Assembly (NCBI GenBank): GCA_001430745.1
Contig: KQ481942.1
Coordinates: 86,556-150,555 of the forward strand
Length of the DNA stretch: 64,000 nucleotides
Direction of reading: 5' to 3'
Source of the DNA: Auxenochlorella pyrenoidosa
Lineage: Eukaryota > Chlorophyta > Trebouxiophyceae > Chlorellales > Chlorellaceae
Part shown: positions 52,438 to 62,700 of the stretch, piece after piece
Position numbering within the stretch: position 1 is the first letter of the stretch
How the letters are laid out: each line of letters begins with the position of its first letter
Position numbers and translations under genes: made by a program
The notes under the pieces: model-generated
What the model was told of the DNA's origin: nothing
Databases searched by the model: none
What the model saw: the letters and a program-made list of their open reading frames with translations, nothing else

Positions 52438-55400
52438 TGGAGGTGTGCATGTGTGTGCATGTGTGTGTGTGTGGGGGGGGGGGGGAGGAGGGATCTGCTG
52501 GGGGAGGTGCCCCGGCGCTCCAGAAACGTGGGAAACAGCCACGCTGGGCGCGCTGCTGCCGGCCAGGCGCACCTCGGCAGGACGAGCCAAGCAGGCGGGC
52601 ACCTTGGGCAGACGGGCATGCAGAAGGGCAGGGGGCGCCAGCCCCTCACCATGCGGTTCTCCATCTGCAGGCAGGCGCCCAGGTCCATGCCCGCGCCGCG
52701 CCGCAGCTGCTCGAACGACAGCTTCTGGCTGGTGGGCGAGCCCCTGCGCGGCACGGGGCAGGTGCGGGTGGGTGGGTGGGTCTTGGCGGGGGGGGGGGCT
52801 GAGAGCGCGCTGCTTGTGCAGAGGGTGATGCCCAGCTATGCGCGATGTGTACATGAAAAGAATGGAGCCGAAATATGGGTCCTGCTTCCATGCGCCCGCA
52901 CCGCTCTTGCGTCTGCCCCCGGATGGCTGCAACGCTGCACTGCCGATGCCCGGCCCGGCCCCTTGCACGCGCCCTGGCTCATGCAACGTGCGCCCACCCC
53001 CGCCACGCCAACCCAAGCCCAGCCCAGCCCAGCCAAGGCGAGCTCACTCTGACATTTGCGCGATGGCGTCGATGCCCCACTGCCCGCCGCTGCGCTCGCA
53101 CTCGGCATAGACCTCTTCCACGCTGCCCTTGCCCCCAAAGCAGAAGTCGATGTCGGCCCTGGGAGGCACAGGGGCACAGGGGCATGGGCACGGGGGTTGG
53201 GACGCAAGGGCATCAGGCGGTGCGCATGCCCAGCGGTTCCTCCTCCTGAGGGCAGGTGCGTCAGCTATTGGGAGCACCCTGTGCCCACGCCCCTGGCGGC
53301 ACAGCAGCAGCGCGCAGATGGGCGCAACAGTCAGGGTCCCAGCCAGGCGGCTGGGCAACCGGAACAGGGTACCAAAAGATTCAGGTGCACAGGTTGCAAA
53401 AAGGCGCGACCAAAACAGCCTTTCATTCTGTTCGGTGAGGCTGGCGGCTGGGCATGCGCCTGCCTGCCCATGCCTAGGGCATGTGTGCCTCACCGCATGG
53501 ACTTGAGCGTGCCCTCTGGCAGCGCCTCCCGACGCTCGAAGGAGGCCAGCAGCTCCCCCAGCCTGCCTGCAGGCTCCCAGGGGCAGCATGGCAGGGCACG
53601 GCGCCCGTCACAGCAGAGGACAGGTGGATGCCAGGCGCCAGCATGAAGGCTGGCCCAGGTGCCTGCCCTTGCCCCGTGCTGGCGGAGGCTCGGGCGGCTG
53701 CACCTCGAAGCCAAGCCCTGCGCCTCCCCCCCTGCATCTTGCCTGCATCGCGCGCCGCAGGGCCCAGGTCCTCTATCGCCTGCAGCACCTGCAGGGCTTG
53801 CAGAGGGGCGGGCGCCGCCGCACCCTGGGCACGTGCGCTCACGCCAGCGCAGCGCGCACAGCAGCGGGCAGCCGATCGCCGGGGCGCTGCCCGCACGTCT
53901 CTTGCATTTCGCTTCACGATCCTGTGCAGCAGGCCCGCCCAGCGCACCTCCGGCAGGTGCTGAGAGGGGATGTAGTGGGTGGCGATGCCTGCATGCCGCA
54001 CATCCACGCCCTGCGCGCCATGGGCAGCTCGAGCACACGTCTGATTTGGATGCACAGAACCGCAGCGCGTATCACGTGCCTGCACCGACGCCTCCCCCGT
54101 GGCACGCTGCCCGCCCGCAGCCGCAGCGCGGCAGCGAACGGGCCCTGAGCCACTGATTTGGCACCGCCCTGACGCGCGTGCCTCACCGTCAGGCGTGCCC
54201 CCGTCAGGGCCAGGTTCGTTCCCAGGCCCCCGCCCCGCGCACGCGCACGCGCGTGCCAGCACGCCTCACCGTCAGGCGTGCCCCCGTGAGGGCCAGGTAC
54301 ATGCCCAGGCCCCCTCGCAGGCGCGGGAGGAAGTAGGAGCCGCCAACGTCGGGGTATAGCCCGATGGCGCACTCAGGCATGGAGAAGACCGTCCTGCGCC
54401 AATGGAAATGAATGGAAATCCCACTGGTCGAAGATGAACCCCGCAAGGGACGCCAAAGGTCAGCTTGGAGCAGCCAGGCGGGCACGAGGCAGTGCGCCAA
54501 GGCCTGGGGCGTGGCATGCAGGGCACGAGGCGGCGGCTCGCTGTCGCGGCAAGGCGAGGGTTTGCGCTTACGGTGCCGGCAAAAGAGGGAGGGGAGGGGG
54601 ACGGAAGCGCATGCAGCGGTTGGGTGCGCGCTCAACGCACGCAGCGTCGCGCCGACCTCCTGTGGCATCCATTGCCCTCAACCCCACCCAACCCCACCCA
54701 ACCCCACACACCCACACACACGCACACTCACACTCACACCCCTCCCCACCCACCTCTCGGTGGCGACCCGGAAGGTGCCGTGCACCGACACGCCCACCCC
54801 GCCCCCCATGGTGATGCCGTCGATGAGGGCCACGTGGGGGGTGCGCAGGCGCGAGATGAGGTAGTTGAGGCGGTACTCGGAGTGGAAGAACCTGCGAGGG
54901 GTGGTGTGTGGGGTTGGATGGGGTGGGTTGGTGGTGGTGGGATGGATGGGTGGGTGTTGGGGGTGGGGGTGGGGGGGTGGAGGTGTGGGCGCGGCGACAC
55001 GAGTAGAGAAGATGACAGGAAGCTGGCGGTAGTTCAGCCTTCTGTTCGTGCAGCGTGGAAGTGCTGCGCGCTGCGCGCCGCGCAGCAGCACGTTCTTGTG
55101 GCCGGTGTGAAGCGCCGCGGCCTGGCCCACCCTGCCGCTTCCAGAGAGGGAAGTTTAGGGAGCAACTCTTAGGGGGGAACGTGCGGGGAGGGCAGCCTTG
55201 CCTGAGCGCCTCGTCAAACTGCCCTGCCAGCCCCTGCTGCACAACCGTCTTCACGTCCCCGCCGGCACAGAACGCCTTGTCACCAGCGCCCTGCGCAGCA
55301 GGCGGCGCAAGCAGCAGCCGGGTTTGACCCTGTAAGTGTGATACAGACCAGTATGGCACGGCATGCCGCGGCCAGGCGGCAGCAAGAACCACACTGCAGA

Positions 55401-56107
55401 ACCTGGCCCAGTCTGCCCAGGTGTAGGCTGAAGCATCCCAGCACCCAGCAAACGGGGGCGGACAAAGTGCTTTGCCACGAGGGGCATTGCTCTTGGCGTG
55501 GACGCCAGCGCAGCGCAGAATGCAACATGTGCCAGGCATGGGGTGAATGCGACAGGCAGGCAGGGGCGTACTCGCCTTGAGCAGGATGCAGGCGACACCG
55601 GGGTCGGCGTCCCACTGCGAGTAGAGCTCAAACATTGCCTCCACCATGCGCGTGTTCAGGGCGTTCAGGGCGCGGGGGCGGTTGAGCGTGGCGATCGCGG
55701 CGTGGCCCCGCACCTCTGACAGCACCTGCTGGTCGTGGCGATGGGTCGAAGTCAGTGTGGCAAGGTGGCTGGCAGCAACAGGGCAGCGCAGACGAGTGCT
55801 GGCGAGCAGAGTGAGCGCTACTGCTGCCTGGCTGCGTGCCATTGTAAGTCACCACCGGCGTATCCACATTGATAGGAGCAGCGCTCGCCTCAGGCTCTGC
55901 AGCGGCTGTGCTCATGGCGGCACGGTGCGTGACTGCAGCCACTGCTCCTGTCCGTGCTGAGGTTGGCGACGGTGGCGGTGGTGCGGCTGCCACCGACGTC
56001 AGCGGTGCTGCCGGTGCTGTCGGAGCAGCGTGAGCCGTGCTCGACAATTGCCTTGTCATACAGCAATGCACAAGCCTGCTCGCAGAGGCGCGCAGGCGGC
56101 CCAGCAT
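51355..56107 (-). CDS. 3-hydroxyisobutyryl-CoA hydrolase (HIBCH/CHY1-like)
   Basis: Twelve exons (56107-55856, 55725-55576, 55290-55202, 54891-54754, 54393-54270, 54010-53948, 53788-53743, 53566-53494, 53158-53048, 52743-52650, 51769-51662, 51456-51355) encode about 449 residues. This crotonase-fold enzyme hydrolyses 3-hydroxyisobutyryl-CoA in valine breakdown. Motifs: [54 protein letters not shown] with the oxyanion hole, [20 protein letters not shown] with the catalytic Glu and Asp, and [12 protein letters not shown] near the end. The N-terminus ([16 protein letters not shown]) looks mitochondrial, followed by a Pro/Ala linker. Introns 2, 3 and 7 have GC donors (55575-55574, 55201-55200, 53742-53741). 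The second assembly gap lies in intron 10. Exons 6-8 are in a variable part of the family and are less certain. Confidence 0.88.
51782..51853. repeat. TG microsatellite, left flank of gap
   Basis: GTGAGAG then about 15 TG dinucleotides and GTGTGCGATG units, directly against the gap in the HIBCH intron. The same GTGAGAG(TG)n begins again on the far side of the gap. Confidence 0.9.
51854..52395. other. Assembly gap (542 N)
   Basis: Undetermined bases inside HIBCH intron 10, bounded on both sides by TG repeats. Repeat collapse is the likely cause, and the true size is unknown. Confidence 1.
52396..52487. repeat. TG microsatellite and G run, right flank of gap
   Basis: GTGAGAG followed by about 18 TG dinucleotides, more TG/TGCA units and a run of 13 G. 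Confidence 0.9.
54181..54314. repeat. Tandem duplication of HIBCH exon 5 end and donor
   Basis: The exon 5 terminus with its donor (CCTCACCGTCAGGCGTGCCC on the plus strand, from 54264) is repeated 83 bp away from 54181, with about five differences over 51 nt. The copy lies in the intron and could encode [10 protein letters not shown] followed by the same GTGAGG donor. Confidence 0.85.
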
Positions 56108-56836
56108 AAGGTTTGCGGTTGGAGTGGCCTCCTGCGCGGCCTGCTTGTGTAGCGATCGCAATTCTCAGGCGTCAGGAATGTAGAACATGGCTTTTCCCGC
56201 TTCAAGACATTGCAAACATGCCGGGAGCCCAGCACAGCGGGCGTCACCGTCAGCGTTGCCCGCAGCGCCCCGCGAGCCACATCAAGTCCACCCTGAGCAG
56301 AGTTTCAATTTGAACATGTGAGACCCTCCCACTGCATCAAACAGCCTGGGAGTTGCACCATTCATGCGATGTAAGGTGCGCTATGAATGGTGCAATTGTG
56401 CAGCACAGCTCAGGGACGCACGAACACAGCAGCCAAGTCACTTGGCAACTCAGCGGGTGGCGCAGAGCCCCTCACATTATTGTAAAGATGCACAGGTGTC
56501 ACAGTTCTCGAGACAGCGATGTATGTGTGTCCCTGTGGGGTGCCACCAACAACGAGGCCAGGGTGGGCTGCAGCGAACCGCCTGTACCTCCACCACCGGT
56601 GCACCTAAAACCCTTTGCCCTGGCTTCAGCATTGTCAGTCTCAGCCTTCTGCAGCTTAATCGAATGCCAGATTCGGCTCTAATAAAGCGCCTGATCTCGC
56701 ATTGCCAGCAGTTGAAAAATGCGCTGTGCAACACTACAAAGCTGGGGTCCCACTCTTGACTGGTTGAGGCTTGGTCTCAAACTCTGCGCATCGACAACAG
56801 TCTTCCTTCCAGTATCAAGCCGGTCTGGCCGGCCGT
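56108..56836. other. Divergent spacer, HIBCH / unknown membrane protein
   Basis: 729 bp between divergent start codons. It contains a 13-bp perfect inverted repeat (56353-56395) and otherwise no recognised gene or motif. Confidence 0.45.
56353..56395. repeat. 13-bp perfect inverted repeat
   Basis: TTGCACCATTCAT at 56353-56365 is the exact reverse complement of ATGAATGGTGCAA at 56383-56395, with a 17-nt loop. A G-T pair could extend the stem at each end. It lies in a divergent promoter region. Confidence 0.85.
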
Positions 56837-59150
56837 ATGTGGCCTTTGCGCAGCAGGTTTGCCACTCGTGCGCTCGAGGAGGTGCGCCAAGTTGCGAGCC
56901 CCGCTCGATATGATCGAAACGTTGCAAGACGTCGCCGGGAACACACCGAATACCGGGTTCGCTCGAGTCCACTACCCCTGCCGCCGCTCCCGCCGCTGCC
57001 GCCGCCCACCCGCGGGCACTTCCTTGCTGTGTGCACTCGGCGCATTTGCAGGAGTTTATCCACCGACGAAACAGGACGCTGCTGTGGCAGGATGCGTGCT
57101 GGGCGGCTGTGTGGTGCTTCCTCAACGCTCGACGTGCCATCAAGGTCGGTTTGTTGGCATGGGCCGGCGCCGGCCGCGGCGCCCTGCAAACCGAAGCATC
57201 CCAAACGTCACCTGCCAGAGTGAGCGCTCGCCTGCGCAACCAGACATACAACCCATGTGCTCCTCGCACGCCCAGTTCCTCGCCTTACATGTTGTAGGCA
57301 CGCGCTGCGCAGGCGCCAGCAAGCGAGCAGTTGCTGCTTGTCGTTCTTGGGGCGGCCGCGCCCCTGCTGGTGGCCCTGCTGTTCAGGCGAGCATGCCGGC
57401 TGTTTCCAGCCGAGCAGCGCTTGCAGCCCTGCTGCCTGACTTGCACTGCGCGCTGACCCTGCTGCCTGGCGGGAGGGCCCTTTGGCCGCAGTCTTTGCGA
57501 TGCTCGCACATGTGTTTGCAGTAAACCAGCCGCTGCGTGGCCTGAGCCCCGCCAAGGCTGCCTCCGCCCTGCAGGGTAGAGTGGCTCCTGCGGCGGCGGG
57601 TGCAGACAGTGACCGCGCTGCGCATCTCTTGCCTGCTGATTGGTGCGCGAGTCGGGCACGCTGTGTCCCGGGCTGGGTGCCCCACTTGTGCCCTTCAGCC
57701 CCCGCCCCCCCCCCGTAATGGCTGGCGCAGCCATGCTTGCCCGCCCTGGAACGTCAGTCAGCGCACTCACCATGCCGGGGCGTGTGCACCCAGTGGGCCA
57801 AGCGCTGCGCCCGCTGAGCCACAGGGACGCTGACCCTCGCTCGCTTGCCCGCCGGCTTGCCTGCAGCCTGGAGCCTGCAGGCAGCGCGGCTGAGCAGCGC
57901 TTGGCAGAGCGGTGGCGCCGCCGCCCCGATACACATGCAAACCGACGGTTGGGGCCGCATGCTGGCTGAGGCGCGTCCGAGATGCCTCGCTGGCTCGCAG
58001 GATGCGTATGCTGCCTGCTGCTGCTCCACTCCTGTGACCCACAACCCGGGTGCCTGCTTGGCAGCCCTGCAGAAGCGAGCAGACTGGAACGTGCCATGCA
58101 TGACTGGCGATGACGTGTGCCAGGAGTGGCTCTGCTTGTGTTGTGTGACTCACTGCGTGACTCACTGCTGCCGCCCTGCCGGCCCTTGCGCCGATAATGG
58201 CACCCTGCTCCCATCCCGCGCTGCAGGTGGTCTCCCTCCAGCTGTCGGTCGTGGCCTTCACTGTTCCGCTGGCCACCGGCCTCCCCCAGGCCCTGCTCAG
58301 CCAGCTGCTGGCTGCTGACCTCGCAGCACGGCAGTGCCGGCTAGAGTGTGCAGGCCTGGGCTGGGCGGCAGCATGCTCAGCAGGGCAGGGCGCCGCCGGC
58401 GGGGCTGCCGCGCTTGGCGGTGCCGCACCCAGCTGCCCATCTGCGGCACAGGATGCAGCGCTGTGGTATAGCACAGTGGTGGGCGCAATCCGGCAACGGG
58501 TGCCGGGCAGCGGCGCCGCCCGCGGCGCGCTGCCACTGGGCGAGCCCGGCTGGGCGCGCAGCACTTGCCTGGGGCGCTGCTTTGCCGCGCACACTTGGAT
58601 CCAGGTGATGCGCAGCAGAGGGCTGGATTAGCATGCACGACTTGCAAGCGGGCCGCTGCTTGCAAAGCGCAGCTGCAGCGTGCGCAAGCAACTGCGAACG
58701 TGTGGACATTGGCTGAGGCATGCTGCCCACCCATATGCCCCCTCCCTGCCTGCGCCCCATGCGTCTGCCCCGGGCCCCGCCCCACGGCTGTCGGTAGCGC
58801 ACTGCCTGGCAGATTGCAGTCAGCTGGATAGGCGCTGCTGCCCCGGGTGCCTGCAGGTCACGCTGGGCACGCTGCTGCCGCTGGCGGCGCTGTGGGCGGT
58901 GGAAGACCGCCAGAGGGGCAGGGCGCTGCAGGCCTGGCTTAAGGAGCCACAGCAGGAGCGGGAGCAGAGGCAGGAGCAGCAGCAGCAGTGCGCGACTGCT
59001 GGAGCATCGGTTGGGCCTGCGCACGCTGGCGAAGCAGGGCCCGGCAGGCCGGGGAGGCTTCCCCGACCCCTGGGCCTGGCCTCCTTGGCTGCTTGGTGTG
59101 TGGGCACTGCCTGGATCCTGTGGCTGGCGCTGGAGGCGACGCTGCTGTGA
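56837..59150 (+). CDS. Unrecognised multi-pass membrane protein (internal exons uncertain)
   Basis: I do not recognise the family. Phase-consistent exons are 56837-56881 (MWPLRSRFATRALEE), 57052-57144 (EFIHRRNRTLLWQDACWAAV), 57298-57386 (LLLVVLGAAAPLLVALLF, a membrane helix), 57410-57520, 57575-57642 (VEWLLRRRVQTVTALRISCL), 58227-58604 and 58857-59150. One or more exons between 57643 and 58226 could not be fixed. Exon 58227 has a hydrophobic stretch VVAFTVPLATGLPQALLSQL, and the last exon has VTLGTLLPLAALWAV and a terminal helix LASLAAWCVGTAWILWLALE separated by a Gln/Glu-rich loop. Four or more membrane segments are likely. Intron 3 has a GC donor (57387-57388). The first 15 residues, Arg-rich with no acid until the end, may be a targeting peptide. 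A TGTAA lies at 59601. Confidence 0.5.
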
Positions 59151-59718
59151 GCAGGGCTGGCCAGATCACACGCTGGCTAGGTGAAGCAATAATATCATTC
59201 TCAAACAGCCCTCCCCGTTGTGCACCTTGTGCCGCCGTCCTGGGGCCCCTCCTCTCTCTGCTGCTCCGGCATGCAGCAGCAGCGTCACACATGCACTTTA
59301 TGAAAGGAGGAATCATCAAGGACTTGGCTGGGGGCCACCAATAAGGGCCACTGTGGCCTGTTGTAGGGGGTGCTTGGGAGTGCAGGAGGATGGTAGGTGA
59401 TAACAGGAAGCAGATGGAGTGCACAGCTGGAGCGCAGCTTGGCATGTGTGAATTGGGAGCCTGGCAAGTGGGAGGCGGTGTGTGGAACGAATTTGGAAGG
59501 AAGGTCGAGGATAGATGCTGGATGTCGGCTGTGCCCGCCAGGCTGCACAGCAAGGAGCATCCATGACGGCAACGGCATCCCTCACAAGCACGGCAAGCCG
59601 TGTAACCAGCCCATGGGCACGATACAATTGGAACCAGCCCATGGGCATGATACAATTGGATCGAGCAGGTTTGATGAGTTTGCAGTCCAGATGCGAGCGT
59701 GCCGCCAGCATGCTGCGC
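59151..59718. other. Convergent spacer, membrane protein / SBP factor
   Basis: 568 bp between convergent stops. It includes a plus-strand TGTAA at 59601-59605 and a 28-bp tandem pair, AGCCCATGGGCA-GATACAATTGGA, at about 59607-59664. No ORF is convincing. Confidence 0.45.
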
Positions 59719-62700
59719 CTAGGAGAAGCCGCCGCAGAGCAGCAGGGTGCCGGCTGCCACCATTCCGCCGATGACCGCGGCCGAGAAGGCTCCCAGCAGG
59801 GCTGGGCTGAGGGCATGGCACGATCGGTCCTCCTCTGCAAGGTGCCAGCTGGCACCCGCGCCTGGCTTGCCTGCGGCCCCAAGGGTAGCTGCCTTGCTGC
59901 TGCTGCAGGCGCCGCTGCTGCCGTCCACACCCTTGGAACCGGGGGCGGGGTTGGCAGCCTGCTTATCGGGTGGCGGTGTGCTGAGCGGCGTCGCGCGCAT
60001 CGTCTGTGGCTGTGCCTGCTGTGTGGTTTGTGATAATAGGCTGGCAAGGGCAGCTGACAGCAGCGCATGCACGGCAGGCCAGTCGGCAAGCTCAGCCAGG
60101 GCCAGCAGCTGGCGGGCAGCCGTCGCCACACGGGCCAGGGCGGCTGGGGGCAGCTCCTCACTGCGCTCCTGGTACTGCAGTACCATGCCCAGCAGGCGCA
60201 GCACGCTAGTGCTATGCTTGCCAGGCGGCATGGTCGCCAGCTCAGCAGCGGCGCGCGCCTGCCTATCCGGGAGCACCAGGGCAGGCACCGCCGGTCCCAG
60301 CAGCGGGCCTGCAAGAGGGCAGAGTGTGTGCGCAGGGTGAAGATGCAGGGACACATAGGCGATGCTTAAGCGATGCAGCAGCAGTCGCTGAGCCGGTGAG
60401 AGGTGCATACAGGCGCAGAAATTCCGCCCTGCATGCAGCCTCTACTCACCTCGGCACACCTCGAACTCGTAGAGCCCCCAGCCTGCCTGCCAGCCAGTGG
60501 CGGCACCATTGCTGTCGCTGCCCTGGGCCCCGACGCTGTCGCCGAGCTGCTGCTGCCACTGGGCCTCAGCCACCCAGGCTTCCACCTCCACGTCTTCACC
60601 TTCCAGGGCCAGCAGATCCTCTGTGTCATCTGCTTCGCTGCCATCACAGGATGCAAGGCTGCTGCTGTCGCTGGCGCTGCAGGTGTAGCCTTGCTGGGCG
60701 TCTGTCCTGGCAAGGGACAGCCCCACAGCTAGGTGGCTGCCCTGGCGGCGGCAGTGCAGGGCTAGAGCGCTGCCGCCGCCGGGGGCACCGTCACCAAGCA
60801 GCAGCGCAGGGCTGCACCGCAACTGGAACGCGCCCGCTGCAGCCGACACAGTTGTGGCTTGCGGCGACAGCAGCTGCACGGAGGGCAGCAGCTCGCTGCC
60901 CGTGCTGTCCAGCCCGAGGCAGACCAGCACTGCCGGCCTGCTGCCATTGCTGCCTACCAGCAGTGCCGCGCTGCTAGTGCCCACTTGGAGCACTGCCCGA
61001 GGCACGCCCTGCAGCAGGCTGGGCGGCAGGCGCGCGAGCGCCTGCGCTGCGGCGGCCGGCCCGTTGCAGCCTGCAGCCTCCCTTCTGCTTGCCAGGGCTG
61101 AGAGGGTGAGGTGCACGCAGCCGGCGCGGACGGCAGTCGCAGATGGCGCGTCGCCCAGCTGCAGGCTGTGCTGCAGGCTGGCCCGCGCCTCCAGAGGCAG
61201 CTCTTCGGGCGGCATCCCGTGCAGCTGCGCCAGTCAACGGGTAAGATGGCATGGGAGAGGGCACGTGGTGAGGTGCAGCGATCCTGACCCTCTCGGATCC
61301 GGTTCAGTGCACTTTGGGGCTTCCTGCAGTGACCAGCGGGTAGCGGGAGACGAGAGGGCACGGCGCCTGCAGGCATAGGATTCCCACCTTTAGGCTGGCC
61401 CGCAGCTCCTCAAACTCAAATTCAGGGCCGAGGCTGTCCAGGGTGCTGGACAGCTTGTCCATCAGGCCTTCCTGCCCGACCGGCGCCGTCAGTGACAGGC
61501 CTCCAGGCTGGCAGTGCTGCCCCACCGCAAGGGGCCCCAGCAACTGCCCCTGTGGCTGCTGTTGCTGCTGCTGGTGCTGGTGCTGCTGCAGGGCGGCTCC
61601 TAGCTGCCAGCGCTGCTGTGAAGCTGGCAGCCCCAACAGATGCGCATCGCCTCGCAGCTCCTGCTGCAGGTGCTGCTGCTGCCATGCTGCTGCCGCTCCT
61701 GCTGGTGCAGCCTCTGCAGGGGCCAGGCCGCCCCAGGGCTGCCACCCTGGGGCAGGCGCGTCAGCGAGGCTGCCGTCGTGCGTGCCAGGCAGCATGCCAG
61801 GCATGGCACTGCCTAACAGAAAGGCATTTGCCAGGGAATCTGCACCAGGGCGGATGTAATCCAGCCGCAATTAGTGCACAGGAGGGGAAAGCAGCCTGGA
61901 ATAAGGCTGGCGCCCCGCGGGCGTGGCTTTGGGGCATGGCCCCAGAGTCAAGTCAGGCAACCTGGAGGCTGAAGCATACTGAGCAGCATGCCCTCGCAGT
62001 AGGCAACCTCCTTGAAAGAGTGCTTTCATAGCAACCAAGCAGTGCACCCACCGGCATCGATTGCCAGCAGGTCATCAATGTCGGTTCCGCTGGTCAGCTC
62101 CAGATCTCCCAGCCACTCCAGCTGCAGCGCCAGCAGCGCAGGGTCGCCCGCTATGCCCGCTGCATCGTGCTCAGCAAGCCCGGCGGGCCCAGCAGGTCCG
62201 GCCTGTCCCCTAGCTGGCGCCGCACTGCCCCACAACAGCGCATCGCTGCCTGGGGAGCCGCCCATGGGGCGCAAGGCTGGCATGGCTGCCCCTGGCACCG
62301 GCGGAGCGCCGGCGGGCGCCGGCGTGAGGTGCGCCCAGAACACAGTAGCGGTTGTGGATGCGCTGTGCTGGGGCCGTGTGCTGGCACCTCCCGGGTGGCC
62401 GCCGGGCTCGCCTGGCATGGCTGCCTGCAAGCTGCCTGCCGCCACGGACGAGCACGCTGCATGGGAGACCCGAGTGGCACCCCAGGACGGGTTCTCTTGG
62501 CCACTTGCCTCATCCGCTGCTAGGGCTGCTGCCGCGGCAGCCGCCGCCACTGCCGCCGCGCGAGCTCCGGCGGCTCGGGATCGGCGCGGCGGCGCCTGGC
62601 GCAGCGAGCTGCTGCTGCTGTTGCCGCTGGTGGCACCGTTGACGGCGGGGCCGGCCTCTGCGCCGCTGCCAGCCAGGCTGCTGCTGGCCAGGCCCGCACT

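Noticed and set aside
50324..52450. Very long minus-strand frame running through the second gap
   Set aside because: The frame is open only because N codons are not stops. Its parts are intron, gap and antisense of CAG repeats.
56940..56980. tRNA-like GGGTTCGCTCGAGTCC element
   Set aside because: It resembles a T-loop but no acceptor or anticodon stem can be built around it.
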